The notes beneath the pieces are model-generated. The model had not been told where the DNA came from. It was given only the letters and a program-made list of their open reading frames with translations, and ran no database searches. DNA of 23,410 bases, taken from JBIKVP01 sp044356745. GTDB lineage: Bacteria; Pseudomonadota; Alphaproteobacteria; Rhizobiales; Beijerinckiaceae. Below, one piece after another: positions 16,865-23,410 of this stretch. Made by a program: the position numbers and the translations under genes. Position 1 is the stretch's first letter, and each line of letters opens with the position of its first letter. Location: contig JBIKVP010000027.1 in the NCBI GenBank assembly GCA_044356745.1, positions 1 through 23,410 of the forward strand, written 5' to 3'.

Positions 16865-16868
16865 CTTT

Positions 16869-17951
16869 ATGTCCACATCGATTACCAAGGCGCTCGAAGC
16901 GTTCAAAAATGGCCAAATGCTGATTGTTACAGATGATGACGATCGCGAAGGGGAGGGCGATCTGATTGTCGCAGCCTCCTTGTGTACGCCTGAGCAAATG
17001 GCTTTTATCGTGAGGCATACTTCTGGAATTGTATGCACACCGATTGATGCGGCAACGGCACGACGTTTAAGGCTTGACCCAATGGTGGCGGTCAATGATG
17101 CGCCGCTTTCAACAGCTTTTACGGTGTCTGTTGATTACCGACAGGGCTTAACAACAGGCATTTCAGCTGAAGAGCGCACAGGAACCGTACGCGCTTTGGC
17201 AAATAGCAATATTGGCGCGGATGATTTTGTGCGTCCTGGGCATGTTTTCCCACTTATTGCCCGTGATGGTGGCGTGCTCATGCGTTCTGGTCACACTGAA
17301 GCGGCGGTGGATTTATGTAAACTTGCTGACTTGCCGCCAGTTGGTGTCATTTGTGAACTCATCAATGATGATGGCACGGTCATGAAAGGTGCGCAGCTTG
17401 ATGCTTTTACGCAAGCGCACAATCTTATGCGAATCACGATTGCCGATTTGATCGCTTACCGTCAGTCACGTGAACGTCTCGTTGAGCGTGTTGGCACATT
17501 TCCCGTTGAGACTATGATCGGAACACTTCAAGGATATGCCTACGCAACGCCGTTTGATGGGGTCAATCACTTCGCTTTTGTTTATGGCGAGATTCACGGG
17601 CGAGATGCCGTTCCCGCGCGTTTTCACCGTGCAGATGTTGTCAGTGATATTTTCGGTGGTGGTAAAATACTTAATGCTGCCCTCAAGCATTTTGCAAGTG
17701 TAGGCCACGGTATTCTTGTTTATCTACGAGATGGTACGGCGGGTGTGCCTTTATCTCAAACACCAAATAATGAGAATGCAGCGACAGAAATCTCACGCAA
17801 AAAAGCATGGCGTGAGGTCGGACTTGGGGCGCAAATTCTCAAAGATCTTGGTGTAAACACTATTCGCCATGTGACACCGTCACAGCGTTCTTTCATAGGA
17901 TTATCAGGTTTTGGCATTGAAATTGTTGGAACTGATTTGCTTGATATCTAA
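16869..17951 (+). CDS. ribB: 3,4-dihydroxy-2-butanone-4-phosphate synthase with degenerate RibA-like domain (RibBX type)
   Basis: This 360-aa protein makes the four-carbon unit of riboflavin from ribulose 5-phosphate. The RibB half (about residues 1-200) has the acidic metal/substrate loop TDDDDREGEGDL (21-32), RPGHVFPL (122-129) and RSGHTEAAVDL (139-149). The C-terminal half resembles GTP cyclohydrolase II in layout but lacks its zinc site: where the family has a conserved set of cysteines, this has ARFHRADVVSDIFGGG with no Cys. It should therefore lack cyclohydrolase activity, like the RibBX variants described in Proteobacteria. A separate ribA would be needed elsewhere. The stop overlaps the stop of the convergent gene by two bases. 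Confidence 0.92.
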   Translation: MSTSITKALEAFKNGQMLIVTDDDDREGEGDLIVAASLCTPEQMAFIVRHTSGIVCTPIDAATARRLRLDPMVAVNDAPLSTAFTVSVDYRQGLTTGISAEERTGTVRALANSNIGADDFVRPGHVFPLIARDGGVLMRSGHTEAAVDLCKLADLPPVGVICELINDDGTVMKGAQLDAFTQAHNLMRITIADLIAYRQSRERLVERVGTFPVETMIGTLQGYAYATPFDGVNHFAFVYGEIHGRDAVPARFHRADVVSDIFGGGKILNAALKHFASVGHGILVYLRDGTAGVPLSQTPNNENAATEISRKKAWREVGLGAQILKDLGVNTIRHVTPSQRSFIGLSGFGIEIVGTDLLDI

Positions 17952-18883
17952 CGTTCAATCCTCATCAACGCTTGAACATGCGCACTGACACTCTTGCTAA
18001 GACCTATGAGATCATAGCCTCCTTCAAGGACAGAAATGAGCCGCCCTTGAGCTGTATCATCTGCAATATGCATGAGCTCGTAGGTCGCCCATGCAAAGTC
18101 AGTCTCATCAAGATTTAAGCTTCCTAAAGGATCAAGTGTGTGTGCATCGAAACCTGCTGAAATAATGATATGATCAGGTGAAAAAGCACGCACGCGCGGT
18201 AAAATAATACTTGTAAAAGCATCTTTGAATTCTGCTGAACCGCTTTGAGGTGCAAGAGGTGCGTTGACTATATTATCGTGCTCACCAGTTTCGGATGCCT
18301 TCCCCGTGCCAGGGAAAAGAGGCATTTCATGGCTTGATGCATACATGATGCGTTTGTCGCCCCAGAAAATTTCTTGCGTACCATTACCGTGATGAACATC
18401 CCAATCAACAATAGCAATGCGTTCACAATTATATTTTTCAAGCGCATATCGCGCGGCAACAGCTACAGTATTTATCAAACAAAATCCCATTGCACAATTT
18501 GACTCAGCGTGATGACCAGGTGGGCGTGCCGCAATAAATGCGTTTTGTGCATCTTTGTTGAAAACAGCATCGATTCCCCGCATTGCTCCTCCAACAGCAT
18601 AAAGCGCTGCATTCAATGACTGTGGGGAAAGCACAGTATCGCTATCAAGATAAATGCGGCCATGTTCTGGGACTTGGCTTGCAAGATGCGCTAAAAAGCG
18701 CGGATCATGCGCACGTTCCGCGTCTTTAAGAGTTGCAAGAGGAGCAGCTTCGCGCATTAGTGGCTTAAACACACCTGCACTCATGTATTCTTCAATCGCA
18801 CGTAAGCGCTCAGAACACTCTGGGTGTCCACGCGGTGTATCGTGCTCAAGGCATGAGGGATGCGTCAAATAAAGCGTTGTCAT
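17948..18883 (-). CDS. Histone deacetylase-family (acetoin/acetylpolyamine-type) hydrolase
   Basis: This 311-aa zinc-dependent deacetylase belongs to the arginase-deacetylase superfamily. Motifs are RPPGHHAE (120-127, the paired His124/His125 of the charge relay) and DWDVHHGNGTQ (160-170, zinc ligands Asp162 and His164). SAGFDAH supplies the third zinc-ligand Asp and LEGGYD follows near the C-terminus. All catalytic positions appear intact. Bacterial members act on acetylpolyamines or other small acetyl-amides, or occasionally proteins; the substrate here cannot be told. It starts at ATG 18883, 14 bases after the stop of the coiled-coil gene on the same strand, so it is probably co-transcribed. 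The ribosome site is weak. Confidence 0.93.
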   Translation of the reverse strand: MTTLYLTHPSCLEHDTPRGHPECSERLRAIEEYMSAGVFKPLMREAAPLATLKDAERAHDPRFLAHLASQVPEHGRIYLDSDTVLSPQSLNAALYAVGGAMRGIDAVFNKDAQNAFIAARPPGHHAESNCAMGFCLINTVAVAARYALEKYNCERIAIVDWDVHHGNGTQEIFWGDKRIMYASSHEMPLFPGTGKASETGEHDNIVNAPLAPQSGSAEFKDAFTSIILPRVRAFSPDHIIISAGFDAHTLDPLGSLNLDETDFAWATYELMHIADDTAQGRLISVLEGGYDLIGLSKSVSAHVQALMRIER

Positions 18884-18897
18884 GATTTTAAAAGCGC

Positions 18898-21198
18898 CTA
18901 ACCATTTGAGGCTTCAGCGTAGGCCGGCAGAGTGATGACATCAAATACATTCGGATCATCTTCGACAAGATTAAGAATGACTTCAGCAAGATCTTCAATC
19001 CGTTGGCGTAATTCAGCATTATCTGTTTCCACAGCCACTTTTGCCCTCTCTGCTTCTTGGCGCACATCCATCAACTCACTTCGTAAAAACTCTCGATCAG
19101 CCCGTGTCTTTTTGAGAGACGCTTCAAGGCCTGCAATTTCCGTTTTTAACTCAGTTATTTTTTGTTTCATATCGCGGCTTTGCTCATCAGGCGTGGTTTG
19201 GCTCATGTTAAAATCACTGTCATCAGGGAATGCGTTTGACAAACGCTTGGAAAATTCGCGTGTTGCCGCTTCATGCATCGCACGCTCTCTTTCTTGTGCT
19301 GAGCGCATAGCAAACAGTTCTTCTTGTACGCTGTTTCGCTCCATGCGGGTGGTATCAAGAACAGTTTTTAATGCTTTTACATCCTCACGAAGATTTTCCT
19401 GTAACTGATTGTTCTCAATGTCGCGTAAGTTTAAACTCTCTTTTAAAGTGATGACTTTTTGTTCAGATGTTTTGAGTTGATAACGCACAGTATTGAGCTC
19501 GGCTTCTTTTTCCGCGAGTGCATGGTTGATGCGTGCGATGTCACCTGAAAGGCGCTCTACGTGTGATGTGAGATCCTGCAAACGTGCATTTTGTGTCGTA
19601 TTCTCGCGGGTTTGCTCCGCTTGATTTTTTTGTGATTGAGAGATTTTCTCTTTAAGCGTGCTCATAGCTTGGCGCTCATCATTGAGCATTCCCTCAAGTG
19701 TTACGATAGATGCTTTAGCTGATTCAAGCGCGGAGGTGCGCATATCAAGCACGCGTGTCAGCTCTTTGAGCTTACCAGTTGTTTCGGCAAGACGCGTATG
19801 AGATTGATGCTGTTCCTGTTCAGCATGATGACGCGCGTTGAGGGCTGTTTCATGATCAACGCTCAAACTTTGATGCGCTTCAAGAAGCGCTGTATGCACT
19901 TGATGTAACCCGCTATGCTCTTTCTTAAGCGTTTTAAGTTGCTCTTTGAGTGTTTTTAAAGTGTCTTGATGCTGATCGCGTTCACGTGTCGCTTTTGTCA
20001 GTTGATCCTCAATAATGGCGATATGCGCTAATTTTTCCATTAAAGTCATGCTTTGTGCATTGCTTTCGCTTAAAAGAGCGGCATGTTGTTCATTGAGCGC
20101 TGCATGATTATGGGCGAGAGTAGCCATCTCCTCTTTAAGCTGATTAAGGCTTTGCCGTGTCTCTTCATAATTGACAGTGCGGTTAGCGAGGCTTTCGCTT
20201 AAATCTTTGATTGACGTGTTGGCATCATCAAGTTTTTCACGGTTCTCTTTCGCCTGTGCTTGAAGGACGGCATGTTCTGTTTCAAGCGAAGTGAGTATTT
20301 TCTGCGTTTTCACAGATTGTTGTGACAACACCTTATGCTCACCTTGAAGGGCACTTAAACGCTCTTGCGTTTGGGATAATGCGAGATGTGTGGCTTCAAG
20401 CGTTGTGGTTGTCGTGGCCAATGTCGCGGTTGTGTGCTCAAGGTTATAGGATAGCTCTTTAATTTGACCCGATTGTGTGTTGAGCGTCGCGCTTTGCTCA
20501 GCTTTGACAACTTCAAGCGCATCAATGCGCTCTTTGAGGGATTTAGCGTATTGCGCTTCATTTGAGAGTGTTTGCTCAAGCCCTGTAATCCGCGAATTGG
20601 CTTTCATCAGCGTATTATCACGCTCTTTAAGCTGTTGGCGAAGCGTATTCACGTGCTCATTGGTGTGATTAAGCCGCCCCTCTAAACTTGTAATGACCGT
20701 ATTCTTTGTGCTGATCGTGTGATGCGCTTGTGCAAGCGCTTGATCGCGCCGTTCAATATCCATTTCGCGCGCGTAAACTTCTGCGCCTTTTGCGGCAAGC
20801 TGGGCATAAAGGGGCTCTAAGCCAGCCTGACTTAATGTCAGAGAGGATTGAAGCTGCGTGATATTTGCATAAAGCTCAATTTTGTCGCGTTCAAGAGAAG
20901 CGATCGTGTCTTCAAGCATATTGATTGTCTTGGCACGCTCACCCAAATCCTTAAGCTGTTGGGTATGACGCGTCGTGAATTCAGCAATACGTTGCTCAAG
21001 TTTGAGTTGTTTGAGGGCGTGTTCAGCGCGAATACCATCTTTTTCGGCGCGAAGTTCATCAATAGAAAGCGGAAAAAGCGCAATCATGCGCTTTCGAGCC
21101 AGACGATGGGCGCGGCGATTAAGGGCTGGTAAAATGGCGATAAATAAGAAGCTCGCCGTCAGACCACCTAGCGCGATATAGACCACGGCTTCGACCAC
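18898..21198 (-). CDS. Membrane-anchored long coiled-coil protein (unknown function)
   Basis: This protein of about 766 aa has one N-terminal transmembrane helix (VVYIALGGLTASFLFIAILPAL). A basic stretch (NRRAHRLARKRMIALFPLS) follows and should face the cytoplasm. Then come about 650 residues of nearly continuous heptad-like Leu/Glu/Gln/Lys coiled coil. The tail (RQRIEDLAEVILNLVEDDPNVFDV) is less repetitive. A shorter relative with the same N-terminus and tail is, from memory, common in Rhizobiales. The frame is open to TTG 21207, but GTG 21198, nine bases after AAGG, fits the remembered family start better. It lies directly upstream of the deacetylase gene. No enzymatic motif is seen; a structural or envelope-organising role is only a guess. 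Confidence 0.8.
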   Translation of the reverse strand: MVEAVVYIALGGLTASFLFIAILPALNRRAHRLARKRMIALFPLSIDELRAEKDGIRAEHALKQLKLEQRIAEFTTRHTQQLKDLGERAKTINMLEDTIASLERDKIELYANITQLQSSLTLSQAGLEPLYAQLAAKGAEVYAREMDIERRDQALAQAHHTISTKNTVITSLEGRLNHTNEHVNTLRQQLKERDNTLMKANSRITGLEQTLSNEAQYAKSLKERIDALEVVKAEQSATLNTQSGQIKELSYNLEHTTATLATTTTTLEATHLALSQTQERLSALQGEHKVLSQQSVKTQKILTSLETEHAVLQAQAKENREKLDDANTSIKDLSESLANRTVNYEETRQSLNQLKEEMATLAHNHAALNEQHAALLSESNAQSMTLMEKLAHIAIIEDQLTKATRERDQHQDTLKTLKEQLKTLKKEHSGLHQVHTALLEAHQSLSVDHETALNARHHAEQEQHQSHTRLAETTGKLKELTRVLDMRTSALESAKASIVTLEGMLNDERQAMSTLKEKISQSQKNQAEQTRENTTQNARLQDLTSHVERLSGDIARINHALAEKEAELNTVRYQLKTSEQKVITLKESLNLRDIENNQLQENLREDVKALKTVLDTTRMERNSVQEELFAMRSAQERERAMHEAATREFSKRLSNAFPDDSDFNMSQTTPDEQSRDMKQKITELKTEIAGLEASLKKTRADREFLRSELMDVRQEAERAKVAVETDNAELRQRIEDLAEVILNLVEDDPNVFDVITLPAYAEASNG

Positions 21199-21353
21199 GA
21201 GCCACAACCTTATTAAAAGAATTAAACAAATCTAAATTACATGATTTCAAACTTGTTTCCAGTGCGATGACGCACACACACGACATTACACTCAATAAAT
21301 ATCCTGAATCTCAAAACTGTTGCGAAAATACGTCGATCTGCTCACGGGGAGCC

Positions 21354-21968
21354 TTAAAAAGGATTCCAAGTCGGTTGTGATGTAAATTTTAAATAGCCAA
21401 TATTGACGCCCAAACGCGCACCGACGCCTGAACGGATTGGCACAACAATCATACCATTTGCGCCTAATGCAGTCATACCAAAACCGCCTACGAGATACGC
21501 GGAGCCATCAATGCCGCCGAAACGTTGAAACAGCGCTTCAACGTTTGGCATATTGTACACGAGCATCATTGTGCGCGCGCCTTCACCGCCAAAGTCAAAC
21601 CCCACGGATGGGCCTTGCCAGTAAATACGACGCTCTCCCACATTACGGGTGTAGAGCGTGCCCTCGCCATAACGCAAGCCGCCGACAAATGCACCGCCGC
21701 CCTCTTGTCCTAAAATATACCCGTTCGGCTCCCCCCAGCGCTTCACCGCTTCTTGAACCGTGAGCGCTAACCCACGGGATATATTACCAAAGAAGCGATG
21801 CCCTGAATCCACGAGTTCATTGCTTGAAAACGTTTCAGGACGCTGAGACTGCGCTTGTGCCGATGCAATGAATGGTGTGAAAGGAAGCGTTGCGACAAAT
21901 GCATTAAATCCCAAAGCACAAGCAACAAAAGACGATGTGGCATATCGTTTGAAACGTTGAGCAAGCAT
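21354..21968 (-). CDS. eipA: DUF1134 periplasmic protein (EipA-like)
   Basis: This 204-aa protein has a signal peptide (hydrophobic core about residues 14-35, cleavage near ASAQAQ). The glycine-rich DUF1134 fold follows, with LALTVQEAVKRWGEPNGYILGQEGGGAF, VGFDFGGEGARTMMLVYN and the C-terminal RSGVGARLGVNIGYLKF. The Brucella member, EipA, is a periplasmic protein needed for envelope integrity and virulence; function here is by family. ATG 21968 is chosen, six bases from AGGAGG; the adjacent GTG 21971 is too close. It is divergent from the YHS-domain gene, with about 180 bases between them. Confidence 0.9.
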   Translation of the reverse strand: MLAQRFKRYATSSFVACALGFNAFVATLPFTPFIASAQAQSQRPETFSSNELVDSGHRFFGNISRGLALTVQEAVKRWGEPNGYILGQEGGGAFVGGLRYGEGTLYTRNVGERRIYWQGPSVGFDFGGEGARTMMLVYNMPNVEALFQRFGGIDGSAYLVGGFGMTALGANGMIVVPIRSGVGARLGVNIGYLKFTSQPTWNPF

Positions 21969-21974
21969 CACGTG

Positions 21975-21980
21975 CCTCCT
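21975..21980 (-). promoter_or_regulatory. Ribosome binding site of the eipA-like gene
   Basis: On the minus strand this reads AGGAGG, a perfect site six bases before ATG 21968. Confidence 0.65.
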
Positions 21981-22146
21981 GTTTTATCGTGCATTGACGT
22001 TAATTTAAGCCTTGAATGTGGCGAAAGCTATCCTCGCTATCAAAACAGCGGATGATTAACATTTTAACAATTTCACACACCTCACCTTTAAACCTCTTCT
22101 GTTAAATGATGCACTGCACACAAAATAACCCTTCCAAGGACATGAC

Positions 22147-22677
22147 ATGATCGCTGCAACCATCATTTTTTTGTTCACACGCCTTTTGCGTAGAGTGGCG
22201 CTCTTTCCTGTTCTTGCTCTTGTTGTGAGTATGGGCTTGTTGCCGCGCCCTGCGGAAGCCGTTCATTCGCCTGTATTGGGATACAGTGAGTTGTTTTCTA
22301 AAGATGTGCTGTCAGGTTTTGCGCTGCAAGGTTTTGATCCAGTCGATTATTTTTTACATGGGCGTGCGAGCTCTGGCTCATCGGAATTTGAAAGTGTGTG
22401 GAAAGGCGCGGCATGGCGCTTTAACAGTGCGGCCAATAAAGCAGCCTTTGATGCTGATCCAGAGGTTTATGCACCACAGTTTGGTGGCTACGATGCACTC
22501 ATGGTCGCTTCAGGTAAACCTGTTGATGCCAATCCCCTCATTTTCTGGATCAACAGCGGAAAGCTCTACATCTTCCGCACAACGGATAACCGCGCAAACT
22601 TTATTGCGCAACAAGAACACCAAACCCTTGCCCACAGCCGCTGGACAAGCGTCGAAAAAATGCTCAATGCGTTATAG
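22147..22677 (+). CDS. YHS domain-containing exported protein
   Basis: This 176-aa protein has an N-terminal hydrophobic signal or anchor (about residues 14-38, ending LLPRPAEA). A YHS-type domain follows: LQGFDPVDYF, WKGAAWRFNSAANKAAFDADPEVYAPQFGGY. In many relatives the next residues include a cysteine (GGYCAYAV-like); here the position reads GGYDALMVASG, so the usual metal-related Cys is absent. From memory, rhizobial members also lack it. The function is unknown; YHS domains are often linked to metal handling. ATG 22147 has AAGGA six bases upstream. It is divergent from the EipA-like gene. Confidence 0.87.
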   Translation: MIAATIIFLFTRLLRRVALFPVLALVVSMGLLPRPAEAVHSPVLGYSELFSKDVLSGFALQGFDPVDYFLHGRASSGSSEFESVWKGAAWRFNSAANKAAFDADPEVYAPQFGGYDALMVASGKPVDANPLIFWINSGKLYIFRTTDNRANFIAQQEHQTLAHSRWTSVEKMLNAL

Positions 22678-22706
22678 TGTTTTCTAGTGATGCAAAGCTG
22701 CGCGTC

Positions 22707-22749
22707 ATGCCAGTGCAAGTCGCTTCGCGAACCTTCGGTTCACTGGCAT
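22707..22749. repeat. Palindromic intergenic repeat, unit 1 (possible three-way junction)
   Basis: The outer 9-bp stem is perfect: ATGCCAGTG (22707-22715) with CACTGGCAT (22741-22749). Inside are two small hairpins, TCGC-TTC-GCGA (22720-22730) and ACC-TTC-GGT (22731-22739). The flanks CGTC and CCACGCC resemble widespread alphaproteobacterial intergenic palindromes (from memory). It lies just after the YHS-domain gene. Confidence 0.65.
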
Positions 22750-22796
22750 CCACGCCTTTAGAACCACTGCATTTTTCTAAAGCGCGACTGCGCGTC

Positions 22797-22812
22797 CGCA
22801 CCCGTGTGCGGG
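22797..22812. repeat. Short G+C-rich hairpin between the two palindromic repeats
   Basis: CCGCAC-CCGT-GTGCGG forms a 6-bp stem with a 4-base loop. No T run follows, so it is not a standard terminator. It may be part of the repeat cluster. Confidence 0.35.
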
Positions 22813-22835
22813 GTAAGAAATAAAGAAAGCCATGG

Positions 22836-22878
22836 ATGGCAAGAACAAGTTGCTTCACTGCCCTTCGGGTCTTGCCAT
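22836..22878. repeat. Palindromic intergenic repeat, unit 2
   Basis: The outer 9-bp stem is perfect: ATGGCAAGA (22836-22844) with TCTTGCCAT (22870-22878). The inner part contains CCC-TTC-GGG (22861-22869) and shares CAAGT-GCTTC and CCTTCGG with unit 1 at the same spacing. The outer stem differs from unit 1 yet still pairs fully. Confidence 0.65.
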
Positions 22879-22941
22879 GACGGTTGAGGGTGGTGTGCCT
22901 GAACCACTAGTGATTGTCATGAGCATCGACATTTTTGAGAG

Positions 22942-23259
22942 CTATCGTATAACTGGAAATGAAAGAGCGTTATGTCTATTTTTATCACTAATTATTTCAT
23001 TAACTCTTTTAGATATTCTATAAGATAATTCTTGCACTAATTCTTTTTTAAAATTTTCCATGTCTTTTGAAAGATTTTCTAAGTTTTGTATCACTTGTTC
23101 AACAAACGTATTTACATTTGCATCAAGATTTTCGTTATCAGAAAATACGACAACTAACTCACCATTATGAATACTGTAATCTTTTGATATTAATTGTGCT
23201 GATGACGGAGAAAAAGAAAAACTCAGTGCATTTCCTATGAATGGAATTTGCATTTCCAT
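22942..23259 (-). CDS. AT-rich orphan ORF, hypothetical 105-aa protein
   Basis: I do not recognise this protein. It begins MEMQIPFIGNALSFSFSPSS, has a short beta-like part (GELVVVFSDN), and then a long charged helix with coiled-coil character (about residues 48-95, rich in Asn, Glu, Lys, Leu). Its base composition is clearly more AT-rich than the neighbouring core genes, which suggests recent acquisition or decay. The start is unsure: ATG 23259 or ATG 23253, with no clear ribosome site. The IS630 end begins only 30 bases upstream, so the native promoter may have been cut off or replaced; a TATAGT hexamer sits at the junction (23289 to 23284 on the minus strand). It could be a chance ORF, though its amphipathic helix argues for a real protein. 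Confidence 0.45.
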   Translation of the reverse strand: MEMQIPFIGNALSFSFSPSSAQLISKDYSIHNGELVVVFSDNENLDANVNTFVEQVIQNLENLSKDMENFKKELVQELSYRISKRVNEIISDKNRHNALSFPVIR

Positions 23260-23289
23260 GTATTTATTTATTCTTATAATTTGACTATA

Positions 23290-23311
23290 CCCCTCGTGAG
23301 TGAAGAGTTGG
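23290..23311 (+). repeat. IS630-type terminal inverted repeat (left end)
   Basis: This 22-bp end starts CCCCTC and finishes TGAAGAGTTGG, matching 100-121 inverted at 17 of 22 positions. It is preceded by TATA at 23286-23289, containing the TA target dinucleotide. Confidence 0.75.
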
Positions 23312-23351
23312 CGTTATCTTTTTATTAAGGTTGTTTTGATTCCAATTTGGT

Positions 23352-23410
23352 ATGGGTACGCTTTTAGAACCGGATCAACGGCAGGAGCTTTTGAAACGCC
23401 ACCGCACCGA
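23352..23410 (+). CDS. IS630-family transposase, N-terminal fragment (3' end outside window)
   Basis: ATG 23352 opens a frame that encodes MGTLLEPDQRQELLKRHRT before the window ends. The pattern 'L-x-x-x-QR-x-EL-x-x-x-HR' is the typical opening of IS630-family transposases, just before their helix-turn-helix DNA-binding region. Only 19 codons are visible, so intactness cannot be judged. The position just inside a terminal repeat that matches the left-edge element supports the call. No strong ribosome site is seen. Confidence 0.72.
   Translation, partial: MGTLLEPDQRQELLKRHRT

Larger units (their letters stand above)
23290..23410 (+). mobile_element. IS630-family insertion sequence, left end (cut by window edge)
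   Basis: A terminal inverted repeat at 23290-23311 is followed after 40 bases by the start of a plus-strand transposase gene. The rest lies beyond the window. It has the same orientation as the partial element at 1-121. Confidence 0.78.

Noticed and set aside
16794..16868. 25-residue N-terminal extension of RibB from ATG 16794
   Set aside because: The strong GGAGGG site precedes ATG 16869, and the RibB family starts close to that methionine.
16769..16868. FMN riboswitch before ribB
   Set aside because: The space is short and none of the conserved RFN-element blocks is visible.
17948..17951. Stop-codon overlap between ribB and the deacetylase gene as a regulatory antisense overlap
   Set aside because: A tail-to-tail overlap of a few bases is common in compact genomes and needs no special explanation.
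20355..21181. Several open frames opposite or out of frame within the coiled-coil gene
   Set aside because: They are by-products of repetitive codons in the long coiled-coil gene and have no start signals or known domains.
22680..22920. CRISPR array in the repeat region
   Set aside because: There are only two palindromic units with different outer stems, unequal flanks and no regular spacers, and no cas genes are present.

Overview
The window looks like a chromosomal segment of an alphaproteobacterium, most likely a Hyphomicrobiales (Rhizobiales)-type lineage of moderate G+C (mid-40s percent by eye, not computed). Supporting signs are the two GTTC-N7-GTTC SOS boxes, an ATP12-family F1 chaperone, a DUF1134/EipA protein, a RibB fused to a degenerate RibA-like domain, YacG, and two envelope proteins (the 312-aa repeat protein and the membrane-anchored coiled coil) that resemble, from memory, proteins conserved in Rhizobiales. 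No rRNA, tRNA or CRISPR array was seen.

Layout. Both edges are cut through IS630-family insertion sequences in the same orientation: positions 1-121 hold the 3' end of one copy, and 23290-23410 hold the 5' end of another. Their 22-bp terminal repeats match at 17 positions and TA dinucleotides flank them. Between them, 118-304 is AT-rich and non-coding. A minus-strand Y-family polymerase (305-1615) has two inverted LexA boxes in a 43-bp palindrome just upstream. Then comes a plus-strand respiratory mini-operon, nuoG-nuoH-small membrane protein-nuoI (1793-5694), without nuoA-F or nuoJ-N. On the minus strand, lptG-lptD-purB (10917 to 5780) joins LPS export to purine synthesis. On the plus strand, yacG, a pseudouridine synthase with a long basic tail, and an ATP12-like chaperone follow (11018-13328). 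Then come a minus-strand pair (YfhO membrane protein and a three-repeat periplasmic protein), plus-strand RibB/RibBX, and minus-strand HDAC-like hydrolase and long coiled-coil genes. The EipA and YHS-domain genes are divergent. The right flank (22684-23289) holds two related palindromic repeats and one AT-rich orphan ORF beside the IS.

Most genes are core housekeeping or envelope genes, but the groupings are unusual: nuoGHI alone, lptG and lptD without lptF/surA/pdxA/ksgA, purB behind lptD. With an IS copy at each edge, this suggests a genome reshuffled by rearrangement rather than a foreign island. The least ordinary items are the double SOS operator, the unknown two-helix membrane protein translated within the nuo operon, the two structured repeats whose stems differ but stay paired, and the two large envelope proteins of unknown function. 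I did not find a clear new defence or metabolic system.
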